From JBCDJI01 sp964351865 (lineage in GTDB: Bacteria; Verrucomicrobiota; Verrucomicrobiia; Methylacidiphilales; JBCBYL01): 64,000 nucleotides of DNA. The stretch covers positions 1 to 64,000 of the forward strand of contig CAYGPJ010000017.1 of the NCBI GenBank assembly GCA_964351865.1, written 5' to 3'. A model generated the notes under the pieces. It worked only from the letters and a program-made list of their open reading frames with translations. It was not told the DNA's origin and did not search any database. A program made the position numbers and the translations under genes. Positions 25,437 to 34,467 of this stretch are shown here, piece by piece. Numbering within the stretch: position 1 is the first letter of the stretch; the number at the start of each line of letters is the position of its first letter.

Positions 25437-25438
25437 TC

Positions 25439-25927
25439 ATGAGTCTGGAGATACCGAAAGAATTTGAAGCGGAAATTGATGAGGTGATTACTCATTATCC
25501 GGTTTCCAAGCGCAGTGCCTCACTGCCGCTGCTGCATCTGTGGCAGGAAAAGTATGGATATATTTCTGAAGAAGCCGTTGAGTGGATCGCGGCTAAGCTG
25601 GAACTTCAGCCGATCAACATTTTGGAACTGATCACTTTCTACCCGATGTTTCAGCAGGAACCGCTTGGCAAGCACCATATCAAGGTTTGCCGCACGCTGT
25701 CCTGTGCGCTGGGTGGTTCCGGCGACACGCATGCCTGTATCAAGAAAAAGATCGGTGCGACCGGCGACGATCATGGTCCATTGACCAGTCCGGATGGAAA
25801 ATACACGGTAGAATTCGTCGAATGTATCGCTTCCTGCGGCACCGCACCGGTAGTGATGGTGAACGAGGACTTTTACGAAAACATCGGCGAAGACAAAGTC
25901 GACGAACTTCTCAAGAAATACGACTGA
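25439..25927 (+). CDS. nuoE: NADH-quinone oxidoreductase subunit E
   Basis: A 162-residue NuoE (24-kDa subunit) with a thioredoxin-like [2Fe-2S] domain. The four ligands are seen as CRTLSC near residue 84 and CIASCG near residue 125. The N-terminal helical bundle (YPVSKRSASLPLLHLWQ and YGYISEEAVEWIA) is usual. ATG 25439 was chosen because the open frame before it overlaps the lipoprotein gene and has no family match. The stop is one base before the nuoF start. Confidence 0.95.
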   Translation: MSLEIPKEFEAEIDEVITHYPVSKRSASLPLLHLWQEKYGYISEEAVEWIAAKLELQPINILELITFYPMFQQEPLGKHHIKVCRTLSCALGGSGDTHACIKKKIGATGDDHGPLTSPDGKYTVEFVECIASCGTAPVVMVNEDFYENIGEDKVDELLKKYD

Positions 25928-25928
25928 T

Positions 25929-27257
25929 ATGCCAGCAATTGCCCCACAACGCCGCATCATTTTTAAACACATCGATGAACCGGGTTACACCAACGACATC
26001 GACTGTTACATTAAAAACGGTGGCTATGAGACCCTCAAGAAGAGCATCAAGCTCGAACAGCAGCAGATCAAGGATGACGTCAAGACCTCTCAACTACGTG
26101 GTCGTGGCGGCGCTGGCTTCTCCTGCGGGATGAAGTGGTCATTCATCGACCTTAAGAAAGTAGAAAAACCGGTCTATCTGATCTGCAATGCAGATGAGTC
26201 CGAGCCGGGCACGTTTAAAGATCGTCAGATCATCCACAAGGATCCGCACCAACTGATCGAAGGCATGATCATCTCCTGCTTCGCCAATAACGTGAAGCTT
26301 GCTTACATCTATATTCGCGGGGAATTTCCTGATGGTGCCCGCATTCTGGAAAAAGCATTGAAAGAGGCTCGTGATAAGAAGTTCCTGGGTAAAAACATTC
26401 TCGGTAGCGGTTACGATCTTGAAATCTACGTGCATCGTGGAGCGGGAGCGTATATCTGCGGAGAAGAAACCGGGTTGATCGAATCACTGGAAGGCAAGCG
26501 AGCCTATCCTCGCATCAAACCTCCATACTTTCCTGCGGTGCTGGGGCTCTACATGTGCCCGACCATCGTGAACAACGTGGAAACCCTTTGTAACGTGAAG
26601 CACGTGATGGAAATGGGAGCCGAAACCTTTGCTAAAATCGGCACCCCCAACAACACCGGCACCCGTATTCTCTGTGTCAGTGGTGATGTCAATAAACCCG
26701 GCTACTACGAATATGAATGTGGCTCCATCACTATGGGCGAACTCATTCACGATGTCTGTGGTGGCGTGCGTAACGGAAATAAAATCAAAGCCGTGATTCC
26801 CGGCGGTTCTTCCGCTAAGGTGTTGAAAGCAGGAGAACGTTATACGCTGAAAGACAAGCAGCCGGACGGCAGTGTCAAAGAGCGCGAGATCGGGCTGGAA
26901 GATATTCCGTTGGATTTTGATTCCTTTGCAGCGGTCGGCACCATGGCTGGTTCCGGTGGAGTGATCGTGATGGACGACACCCGCGATATGGTCGGCTGCC
27001 TGGCCAATATCTCTGAGTTTTACGCGCATGAATCTTGTGGTCAGTGCACGCCTTGTCGTGAGGGATCACTCTGGATGAAGAAAATTCTGCATCGCATGGC
27101 GCATGGAGAGGCACGCCAGGAAGACACCGGATTGCTGAAGAATGTAGCCGACAATATTGCAGGTAGAACCATCTGCGCCTTCGGCGAGGCCTGCTCCTGG
27201 CCGGTGCAAAGTTTTGTGGAGAAGTTTAAAGATGAATTTGAAGGGAAAGCGGCCTAA
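25929..27257 (+). CDS. nuoF: NADH-quinone oxidoreductase subunit F
   Basis: A 442-residue NuoF (51-kDa subunit), the NADH- and FMN-binding entry point of complex I. The glycine-rich nucleotide site is RGRGGAGFSCGMKW near residue 58, the FMN region NADESEPGTFKDR near residue 90, then GAYICGEETGLIESLEG. The [4Fe-4S] cluster N3 ligands are in ESCGQCTPCREG, with a later Cys in TICAFGEACSWP. The gene follows nuoE with a one-base gap and is 3 bp from nuoG, a tight translational arrangement. Confidence 0.97.
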   Translation: MPAIAPQRRIIFKHIDEPGYTNDIDCYIKNGGYETLKKSIKLEQQQIKDDVKTSQLRGRGGAGFSCGMKWSFIDLKKVEKPVYLICNADESEPGTFKDRQIIHKDPHQLIEGMIISCFANNVKLAYIYIRGEFPDGARILEKALKEARDKKFLGKNILGSGYDLEIYVHRGAGAYICGEETGLIESLEGKRAYPRIKPPYFPAVLGLYMCPTIVNNVETLCNVKHVMEMGAETFAKIGTPNNTGTRILCVSGDVNKPGYYEYECGSITMGELIHDVCGGVRNGNKIKAVIPGGSSAKVLKAGERYTLKDKQPDGSVKEREIGLEDIPLDFDSFAAVGTMAGSGGVIVMDDTRDMVGCLANISEFYAHESCGQCTPCREGSLWMKKILHRMAHGEARQEDTGLLKNVADNIAGRTICAFGEACSWPVQSFVEKFKDEFEGKAA

Positions 27258-27260
27258 CCG

Positions 27261-28979
27261 ATGAGCGCAACGGAAATTAATCCTTTTAATCACGACGTCA
27301 CTCCGGAGGAAGCTCCGATGTTGAACGTACACTTCAATGGCTCGTGGATCAAAGTCCCCAAGGGAACTAATGTAGTCGAATTGACACGCCAGCAGGGCAG
27401 CTTCCTGCCTCATTATTGCTACCACTCCAAGCTCTCGATTTCAGGCAACTGCCGCATGTGCATGTTTGAAATGGGGATGCCGAAGGCAGGGCCCGATCGT
27501 AAGCCGATCTTAGGCGAAGATGGTCTGCCTGAAGCGATCAACTGGCTGCCGCGCCCGATGATCGGATGCGCCACGCAGGTCAGCGAAGGCATGGGCATCC
27601 GCACCGATTCTCAGATGGCTCAGGAATGCCGCAAGGGCGTGATGGAGTTTCTGCTGATCAACCACCCGCTGGATTGCCCTATTTGCGATCAGGCTGGCGA
27701 GTGTAAGCTGCAGGAATTCTCCAGCGATTACGGCACCAGCGAAAGCCGCTTCGTTGAAGAAAAGGTGAAGAAGCCGAAAAACGTTGATCTAGGCGAACGC
27801 ATCGTTTTGGACGATGAGCGCTGCATTCTTTGCACCCGCTGTATCCGCTTCTCTAAGGAAGTCATGCAGGATGATGTACTCGGAATCGTCAATCGTGGTA
27901 GCTACAACAGCATTTCAGCGCACAAAGGTAAGCGTTTCGATAATCCTTATTCACTCAATACGGTCGACCTCTGTCCAGTCGGTGCACTCACCAGCAAGGA
28001 CTTCCGTTTCAAGATGCGCGTCTGGTTCCTGAAGGAAACCAAGAGCATCTGTACTAGCTGTGCTCGTGGCTGTAACGTCACTGTCGGATCGCGTCAGGAT
28101 CAGGTCTATCGACTGACCCCGCGCACGAATGAGGAGGTCAACTCACATTGGATGTGTGATTTCGGACGATTGAATATTCATGACCTCACCAACGAAAACC
28201 GCCTGATCCAGCCGGAAGCGAGAGTAGGGGCTTCGATGTTCCCGAGTAGTTGGACCGAAATCAATCAACAGTTGGCAGAGAAACTCAAAGCTTATCAGGG
28301 CAGTCAGATCGCAATGCTGGCATCCGCTTCCATGACCAACGAAGAACTTTACCTGTTCAAACAGTGGGCCAAGGAAATGGGCGTCACCCAGGTGGACATC
28401 GTTCCGCGCAAAGGGGAAGCCGATGATTATCTTGTCGTGGCAGATAAAAATGCCAATTCTGCTGGAGCACGGTTGCTGGGAGTATCCCAGGACGGTAAAG
28501 CGCATCAGGCGATGGCCAAAGGCATTAAAGACGGCTCGATCAAGGCGTTAATTTGTTGGCAGGAAGATGCCACGGCATTGGGAATTACTTCAGATGATCT
28601 AAATCAGTTGGAATTGTTGGTCGCAGCTTCGATACTTCCGAATGCCACCACGGCTAAGGCGAATTATATTCTTCCGGTCGCCGGTTTTGCTGAAAAAAGG
28701 GGATCGCTGATCAATCAGGATGGACGTTTGCAGCGATTGAATCGTGCGGCTGCCAGTCCGGGTCAGGCTCGGGACGACTGGGAAGCCATTCAGGGAATCC
28801 GGCAGGCCTGCACCGGTGGAAATGGAGTGCATATGATTGAAGATATCTTTCAGCAGATGTCGGCAACACATGCGCCATTGAGCGGATTATCCTTAAGTAA
28901 AATTGGCGATCAGGGGACGCTGCTGGATTTGCCGGCAGGTATTGTAAATAAGGACAAGGACAGCATCACCGCTGCCTAA
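27261..28979 (+). CDS. nuoG: NADH-quinone oxidoreductase subunit G (short form)
   Basis: A 572-residue NuoG. It starts with a plant-type ferredoxin domain (CYHSKLSISGNCRMC and the later Cys set), then the His-Cys [4Fe-4S] site NHPLDCPICDQAGECKLQ and the second cluster motif CILCTRCIRF. A short molybdopterin-oxidoreductase-like domain follows, with SICTSCARGCNV. The usual NuoG is ~700-900 residues, so the C-terminal part is reduced here, as in several shorter NuoGs; the iron-sulfur wire needed for electron flow is intact. The tail from ~residue 430 is a typical reduced Mo-domain region (SILPNATTAKANYILPVAGFAEKRG, in pieces ILPNATTAKANYI and AGFAEKRGSLINQ). Confidence 0.95.
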   Translation: MSATEINPFNHDVTPEEAPMLNVHFNGSWIKVPKGTNVVELTRQQGSFLPHYCYHSKLSISGNCRMCMFEMGMPKAGPDRKPILGEDGLPEAINWLPRPMIGCATQVSEGMGIRTDSQMAQECRKGVMEFLLINHPLDCPICDQAGECKLQEFSSDYGTSESRFVEEKVKKPKNVDLGERIVLDDERCILCTRCIRFSKEVMQDDVLGIVNRGSYNSISAHKGKRFDNPYSLNTVDLCPVGALTSKDFRFKMRVWFLKETKSICTSCARGCNVTVGSRQDQVYRLTPRTNEEVNSHWMCDFGRLNIHDLTNENRLIQPEARVGASMFPSSWTEINQQLAEKLKAYQGSQIAMLASASMTNEELYLFKQWAKEMGVTQVDIVPRKGEADDYLVVADKNANSAGARLLGVSQDGKAHQAMAKGIKDGSIKALICWQEDATALGITSDDLNQLELLVAASILPNATTAKANYILPVAGFAEKRGSLINQDGRLQRLNRAAASPGQARDDWEAIQGIRQACTGGNGVHMIEDIFQQMSATHAPLSGLSLSKIGDQGTLLDLPAGIVNKDKDSITAA

Positions 28980-29007
28980 TTAGGGATTCAGGAACGGAAG
29001 AATCATC

Positions 29008-30216
29008 ATGCTAGAGAACATTATCTGGATTTCATTAATACTGGTTCAATGTAGCGTTACCGTCGGGTTGCTGTTGACGCTGGTGGCTTACAGTGTGGTA
29101 GCCGAACGCCGCTTCAGCGCCTGGATACAGGATCGTATCGGCCCCAACCGAGTGGGTATTCCATTGGGAGGTATCAAAATCTTCGGTCTGTTCACCGTGC
29201 CCAATTTACGTCTGTTTGGATTAGGACAACCACTGGCAGATGGCCTGAAGTTTTTGCTCAAAGAAGAAATTACTCCCGGTCATGTCAACAAGCCTTACTA
29301 TTATCTGGCTCCGGCTTTGGCGATGGTGCCTGCCTTGTTGACGGTAACGATTGTGCCGGTCAGCAGTGGTTTTGATCTGCGCTGGTTTGGGAATTGGGTA
29401 AGTGAGAACATTTATGAATTAAGCGATACCTTCATCAATAAGGTATTCCTTCTTTCAGGTGCTATTGCGGATCTCGATGTCGGCATCTTGTTTGGTTTTG
29501 CCATCATCTCCATCAGCGTTTACGGTATCGTGTTGGCGGGATGGGCGTCTAATTCAAAATTTCCCTTTCTCGGAGGCATTCGTTCATCGGCTCAGATGAT
29601 TTCCTATGAGCTGACCATGGGGCTTTCCGTGGTGCCGGTATTTCTCATTATCGGTAATTTGAATCTTGGCGATATTGTGGAATATCAGGCTCAAAACGGA
29701 TGGTTGGCATTTCCTGTGGCCTGGGACATGCACTGGCAAAACTGGGTACTAGCCATTCCATTAGGATTTGCTTTTATCACCTTCCTCATTTCTGCTTTCG
29801 CAGAAACTAATCGGTTACCCTTTGACATGCCGGAAGCAGAGAATGAATTGGTTGGGGGATATCATACTGAATACGGCGCCATGAAATTCGCGCTCTTCTT
29901 CCTGGGTGAGTATGCAGCTATGCTGGTCGCAGCTTCATTTATTGTCACCATGTTCCTCGGTGGTTGGAGTCTACCTTTTCCTTATATGAACGGCATGACC
30001 CCGGACGGGTCAGAGCTTCCATGGTTCATGGGTTTTATTCATGCTGCTGTCTTCATCGGTAAAATGGCCTTCTTCATGTTCCTGTTCATCTGGGTGCGCT
30101 GGACGCTACCCCGTTTCCGCTATGATCAGTTAATGGATCTGGGTTGGAAGATTTTTCTGCCGTTGGCACTGGCTAATGTGCTGCTGACTGCATTCATTGT
30201 AATGATTTTCTCCTAA
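29008..30216 (+). CDS. nuoH: NADH-quinone oxidoreductase subunit H
   Basis: A 402-residue membrane subunit (about eight helices) at the base of the peripheral arm, forming part of the quinone tunnel and the first proton path. The family blocks are AWIQDRIGPNRVG near residue 36, GIRSSAQMISYELTMGL near residue 190 and AFAETNRLPFDMPEAE near residue 265, with their conserved acidic residues. It is longer than the ~325-residue standard because of extra loops around residues 125-160. It is the last nuo gene here: no nuoI, J, K, L, M or N follows. A hairpin lies 70 bp downstream. Confidence 0.96.
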   Translation: MLENIIWISLILVQCSVTVGLLLTLVAYSVVAERRFSAWIQDRIGPNRVGIPLGGIKIFGLFTVPNLRLFGLGQPLADGLKFLLKEEITPGHVNKPYYYLAPALAMVPALLTVTIVPVSSGFDLRWFGNWVSENIYELSDTFINKVFLLSGAIADLDVGILFGFAIISISVYGIVLAGWASNSKFPFLGGIRSSAQMISYELTMGLSVVPVFLIIGNLNLGDIVEYQAQNGWLAFPVAWDMHWQNWVLAIPLGFAFITFLISAFAETNRLPFDMPEAENELVGGYHTEYGAMKFALFFLGEYAAMLVAASFIVTMFLGGWSLPFPYMNGMTPDGSELPWFMGFIHAAVFIGKMAFFMFLFIWVRWTLPRFRYDQLMDLGWKIFLPLALANVLLTAFIVMIFS

Positions 30217-30285
30217 AGTTAGTTTCAGCAGTCAGCCGCATGCTTGACTTGCTGACTAGTAGTGCGTTTCACCTCTAAAGACGGG

Positions 30286-30312
30286 TAGAGCGGTTTGTCT
30301 CAAACCGCTTTG
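30286..30312 (+). terminator. Hairpin after nuoH
   Basis: AGCGGTTTG-TCT-CAAACCGCT is a perfect 9-bp stem with a 3-nt loop, 70 bp after the nuoH stop. It may end the nuo transcript. The T-tract is poor (TTTGGG), and the sequence could also be one of the repeated hairpins of this genome. Confidence 0.4.
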
Positions 30313-30478
30313 GGATACCATGCCAAATAAGATATAGAACCCGAAACGGGAACCAGCGCCCTGAGATCCCGCGTCCGCGGGCCACTACCATACCCGTCAT
30401 CCTATGCGCAACGAACTGCTGGTATTAATCCCGTGATTACTTCATCTAGGGTTAAGGCTCGTTATGGCTTGGCATATT

Positions 30479-30682
30479 TAGAGCATTTCCGAATTATGTT
30501 TTAACATGTAGGGCGAGATTGTATCTCGCCAAATTCTATACCGGCAAGATGTAAGCTTTAGGCTGCGCCTAAACTAAACAAGTTAGAAAGTTATTTTGGT
30601 CGCGCTATCGCGCTGGGTTTTCTTGCCCTACATTTATTTTCCTCAGGTTTGCGTGTGAGAACTTAATTCGGAAACGCTCTAA
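30479..30682. repeat. MITE-like element, family A, copy 3 (with nested insert)
   Basis: A 204-bp TA-flanked element. The outer ends TTTAGAGCATTTCCGAATTA and TAATTCGGAAACGCTCTAAA (including two extra bases each side) match at 19 of 20. One hairpin, GGCGAGAT-TGT-ATCTCGCC (30511-30529), is intact. The other, GGCAAGAT...CTTGCC, is opened by about 67 bp (roughly 30554-30621) related to the insert of copy 2. It contains no ORF. Confidence 0.85.
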
Positions 30683-30949
30683 ATTTCACACAGGAACAAT
30701 CGGTTGAAGACACCTGTAGGCCGAAACCTACCCAATTTTATCAGAGTCGTATGTCGGCAGGTATAAGGATGACGAGATGCAATCTCGTCCTACATCAAAG
30801 TACATCTTAACGCTTAATTCGTTAATGCATTAACAATCAAATGAGTGCTGAGCTCGGTAATTCAAAAATAGCATTTAGTCGGTGTTATTCTCTTATGTTT
30901 TCGTTTCGAGTTTTATAGCGTCTCGTAAAAAATAAGGTAGACTATTGCC

Positions 30950-33610
30950 ATGGGGGATCAAAATTCGGCAGAGCATCAGCGATTAATCGAAGAACGCAAC
31001 CGCGTAGCGGACTGGAAACGATGGGGGCCTTATCTGTCGGAACGCCAGTGGGGCACGGTGCGTGAAGATTATTCACCCGATGGTGATGCCTGGCGGAATT
31101 TCTCATTTGATGATGCCGCCAGTCGCAGCTACCGATGGGGCGAGGATGGTCTGCATGGCTGGACGGATCGTAAAGGGCGGCTGTGTTATTCGGTTGGGCT
31201 CTGGAATGGGCGTGATCCGATTCTCAAAGAACGATTATTCGGGCTTTCTGGCTGGCAGGGGAATCACGGCGAAGACGTCAAAGAAGAATACTTCTATCTC
31301 GATGCCACGCCTAGTCACAGCTACGGCAAAGCGCTTTATAAATATCCCCATGCCGCTTTTCCTTATCAACAGCTGATCGATGAAAATGCGCAACGGTCTT
31401 TAGCCGATCGTGAATTCAAGTTATGGCAAACCGGTGTTTTTGAAGAAAGCCGATACTTTGACGTCGAATTCATTCAGGCCAAACGATCGCCGGAAGACCT
31501 CACCTTTGTCACGCGCGTGACGAATCGCGGACCGGAAACAGAAAGTATTCATGTGTTGCCGACACTCTGGTTCCGTAACACGTGGCGCTGGGGATGCACA
31601 TTTGATGATTGTGAAATGAAATCGCGTCTGTGGGAAATATCAGAGGATTCGATTCAGCTCTGGCATCCCAGTCTCGGCGAATATAAAGCCAGTATTGCAA
31701 CCGAATTACCGCTGTTGCAACAGCCCGTGCAGGCGCTTTTCACCGAGAACGAGACGAATAACGAAAAAATTTATCAAACTAAATCCAATACTGCGGTGCA
31801 AAAGGATGGCATTCAACGTCGCGTTATACATCAGGAACTGGATGCCGTCAGGACTGGAGAGGATGCCTACGGCACCAAGATGGCCTGGTGGTTGCGGTTT
31901 AAGCTGGAGCCTGGTCAGAGTGTGGATATTCCGGTGCGACTGCATGAGGTTCACGAGGACAATGGGATGGAAGGTGTTGGTGACTGGTCTTCCGTATTAG
32001 CGGATCGCAAACAGGAAGCGGATGAATTTTATCGGATCGAATTGAGTGAAGCCGATTCAGCGGAGGAAGCCGAAATTAAGCGGCAGGCCTATGCTGGATT
32101 ACTGTGGACCAAGCAATTCTATCATTTCGTTGTCAAAAACTGGCTGGAGGGAGATCCCGCCATGATGCCCCCGCCGGAAGGTCACAAGCATGTAAGGAAT
32201 ACCGAGTGGCAACATTTCTTTGCACGGGATGTCTTGTCGATGCCGGATTCGTGGGAGTACCCGTGGTTTGCCGCCTGGGATCTGGCCTTTCATATGATTC
32301 CAATGGCAGAAATTGATCCGGATTTTGCGAAGGAACAACTGCTCTTATTACTCAGAGAGTGGTATCTGCATCCCAATGGTCAGATGCCAGCCTACGAATG
32401 GGAGTTCAGCGATGTGAATCCACCTGTCCATGCCTGGGCGATCTGGCGTGTCTATAAGATTGCTGATGAAAAAGGGCAACGCGATCTGGATTTTCTCGAG
32501 CGTGGATTCCAGAAGTTGATGTTGAATTTCAACTGGTGGGTAAACCGCAAAGATCAGTTCGGGCGTAACTTGTTTTCGGGCGGCTTTCTCGGGATGGATA
32601 ATATTGGAGTATTTGATCGCTCCAAAGGATTGCCGGAAGGCGCGGTGTTGGAGCAAGCAGATGGCACAGCGTGGATGGCGTTCTTCTGTGGCACGATGTT
32701 GTCGATGGCTATGGAGTTGGCGGTTTATCGCCCCGTGTATGAAGACATTGCTTCCAAATTTTTCGAACATTTTGTCTCGATTGCAGATGCCATGAATCAG
32801 TTCGGAGGGAGCGGGCTGTGGGATGATGAGGACGGGTTTTATTACGACAAACTCATGCTCGATGGTCAGGAAATCCCGATGCGGATTAAGTCGCTGGTCG
32901 GATTGATGCCACTGATTTCGGTAGAAGTGATTGATCAGGAGCGACTCAATCAGTTACCGGGCTTTAAGAAACGCATGGAATGGTTTTTGCGTAATCGAGC
33001 TGACGTCAGTAACCACATCAGCTATTGCGAAACGGAGTACTGTGAGACAGGGGATAAATTGCTGTTGGCGATTCCTACCAAAGAGAGACTCGAAAAACTA
33101 CTGACACACATGTTGAATTCAGACGAATTTCTGTCTGACTTTGGGATCCGCTCGTTATCTAAGCATCACAAAGACGAACCGTTTATTTTGAAATTGGGAG
33201 GTGAAGAACTGAAGGTCAGTTATGTGCCTGGAGAATCCGATAGCTGGATGTTTGGCGGGAATTCCAACTGGCGTGGCCCGATCTGGTTTCCGATCAACTA
33301 CTTGTTGATTGAATCGCTGCAGCGCTATCACCATTTTTATGGTGATTCGGTGCAAGTGGAGATGCCGGTAGGAAGTGGAAACTACTTAAATTTAAAAGAG
33401 GTGGCTGTTCAGATCCGCAAACGATTAAAGGGCATATTTACACCCAATCAGCACGCTTGTGTGCCTTCCACGCAGCGCCACCCGTTTTTACATGTGGATG
33501 GCGGCTGGGAAAACACCCATCTGTTCCATGAATACTTCGATGGCGACACCGGAGAAGGGCTAGGAGCGGCTCACCAGACCGGCTGGACTGCCTTGGTGAC
33601 CAGGCTCTAA
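30950..33610 (+). CDS. GH63-family glucosidase (MGH1-like)
   Basis: An 886-residue glycoside hydrolase with the (alpha/alpha)6-barrel of the GH63/processing alpha-glucosidase group, whose bacterial members act on glucosides such as mannosylglycerate, kojibiose or related disaccharides. The N-terminal block (LSERQWGTVREDYSPDGDAW, exactly 20 residues, near residue 30) is the usual bacterial start, and the C-terminal barrel shows GIRSLSKHH, SYVPGESDSWMFGGNSNWRG and WTALVTRL. The catalytic Asp and Glu pair is not assigned with certainty by eye. No signal peptide, so it is cytoplasmic. It is a single gene, convergent with the peptide-transporter operon (14-bp gap). Confidence 0.88.
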   Translation: MGDQNSAEHQRLIEERNRVADWKRWGPYLSERQWGTVREDYSPDGDAWRNFSFDDAASRSYRWGEDGLHGWTDRKGRLCYSVGLWNGRDPILKERLFGLSGWQGNHGEDVKEEYFYLDATPSHSYGKALYKYPHAAFPYQQLIDENAQRSLADREFKLWQTGVFEESRYFDVEFIQAKRSPEDLTFVTRVTNRGPETESIHVLPTLWFRNTWRWGCTFDDCEMKSRLWEISEDSIQLWHPSLGEYKASIATELPLLQQPVQALFTENETNNEKIYQTKSNTAVQKDGIQRRVIHQELDAVRTGEDAYGTKMAWWLRFKLEPGQSVDIPVRLHEVHEDNGMEGVGDWSSVLADRKQEADEFYRIELSEADSAEEAEIKRQAYAGLLWTKQFYHFVVKNWLEGDPAMMPPPEGHKHVRNTEWQHFFARDVLSMPDSWEYPWFAAWDLAFHMIPMAEIDPDFAKEQLLLLLREWYLHPNGQMPAYEWEFSDVNPPVHAWAIWRVYKIADEKGQRDLDFLERGFQKLMLNFNWWVNRKDQFGRNLFSGGFLGMDNIGVFDRSKGLPEGAVLEQADGTAWMAFFCGTMLSMAMELAVYRPVYEDIASKFFEHFVSIADAMNQFGGSGLWDDEDGFYYDKLMLDGQEIPMRIKSLVGLMPLISVEVIDQERLNQLPGFKKRMEWFLRNRADVSNHISYCETEYCETGDKLLLAIPTKERLEKLLTHMLNSDEFLSDFGIRSLSKHHKDEPFILKLGGEELKVSYVPGESDSWMFGGNSNWRGPIWFPINYLLIESLQRYHHFYGDSVQVEMPVGSGNYLNLKEVAVQIRKRLKGIFTPNQHACVPSTQRHPFLHVDGGWENTHLFHEYFDGDTGEGLGAAHQTGWTALVTRL

Positions 33611-33624
33611 AAACTACTATTTGC

Positions 33625-34410
33625 TTACAACGTCGGCACCGCATCGATCAGGCGACGAGTGTAGGCATCTTGGGGATTATTTAAGACACTATCGGTATCA
33701 CCTTGTTCCACCAGTTTGCCTTCATTCATGACCAGCGTGTGGTCGCAGAAGTGTTCGACCACTGCAAGATCGTGGGAAATGAACAGGTAGGTCAGATTGA
33801 ATTCTGATTTCAAATCCGCTAGTAGATTGATGATCTGCGCCTGAACGGATACATCGAGCGCACTGACAGGCTCATCCAGAATCATGAATTCCGGCTTAAC
33901 CGCCAGCGCACGAGCGATGCCGATCCGCTGACGTTGGCCACCACTGAAGGCGTGGGGATAGCGATCGATAAATTTCGGATCGAGTCCGACCTGGGTAAGC
34001 AGGGCGCTGATCCGCTCGCGACGTTCTGAACGCTTCATTTCAGGAAAATGGATTTCCAGCGGTTCACCAATGAGTGCTTCCACCCGCATGCGGGGATTGA
34101 GGGAGTTGAATGGATCCTGAAAGACCATCTGGATCTTTTTTCGAAACGGGAGAAAGTCAGAGGTGCCCAGACCGGAGAGGTTGGTGGATTCGTAGTGAAT
34201 CGAACCTGCTGTGGTGGGGTTGAGGCCGATAATAGCTTTGCCGGTAGTAGATTTGCCGCTACCGCTTTCGCCGACCAGACCCACGCAAGAGCCATGCGGG
34301 ATATCGAAGGTAATGCCATCGACTGCCTTGATGTGGCTGGTAACGCGCTGGAGGAGTCCGGAGCGGACGGGAAAGTGGACTTTGAGGTCTTTAACGGTGA
34401 GTAGTAACAT
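33625..34410 (-). CDS. oppF: Oligopeptide ABC transporter ATP-binding protein (OppF-like)
   Basis: A 261-residue ATPase with Walker A GESGSGKST near residue 44, signature FSGGQRQRIGIARAL near residue 149, and Walker B LDEPVSALDVS. It ends with the oligopeptide/dipeptide C-terminal extension (YTRRLIDAVP). It pairs with the OppD-like ATPase upstream to power uptake through OppB/OppC. ATG 34410 (MLLLTVKDL) was chosen; an upstream TTG would add 12 residues lying inside the inverted-repeat arm of the cassette that separates it from oppD. Confidence 0.93.
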   Translation of the reverse strand: MLLLTVKDLKVHFPVRSGLLQRVTSHIKAVDGITFDIPHGSCVGLVGESGSGKSTTGKAIIGLNPTTAGSIHYESTNLSGLGTSDFLPFRKKIQMVFQDPFNSLNPRMRVEALIGEPLEIHFPEMKRSERRERISALLTQVGLDPKFIDRYPHAFSGGQRQRIGIARALAVKPEFMILDEPVSALDVSVQAQIINLLADLKSEFNLTYLFISHDLAVVEHFCDHTLVMNEGKLVEQGDTDSVLNNPQDAYTRRLIDAVPTL

Positions 34411-34419
34411 AATGTGGGA

Positions 34420-34447
34420 TTTTCTACAGGAAGATAACGAAGACAAC
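34420..34447. repeat. Inverted-repeat arm left of the GxxExxY cassette
   Basis: TTTTCTACAGGAAGA plus TAACGAAGACAAC. It matches the reverse complement of the right arm (34897-34916) apart from a 9-bp insertion (TAACGAAGA) and one base change. The pair brackets the GxxExxY gene within the opp operon. Confidence 0.55.
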
Positions 34448-34467
34448 TAAGTTTAGCTATCGCCTGA

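Larger units (their letters stand above)
30217..30949. other. 733-bp gene-free region between nuoH and the glucosidase
   Basis: No coding sequence is apparent. It holds the hairpin at 30286-30312, a family A element (30479-30682), and a solo hairpin of the same type at 30771-30795 (GACGAGAT-GCA-ATCTCGTC plus CCTACAT). The glucosidase promoter presumably lies in the AT-rich final 100 bp, but I see no convincing -35/-10 pair. Confidence 0.6.

Noticed and set aside
25223..25438. Long upstream extension of nuoE
   Set aside because: It overlaps the lipoprotein gene in another frame and has no family similarity; the ATG at 25439 gives normal NuoE.
30683..30700. AATTTCACACAGGAA equals part of the lacZ leader common in cloning vectors
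   Set aside because: The match stops after ~15 bases, with native repeat sequence on one side and no other vector sequence; it is a coincidence.
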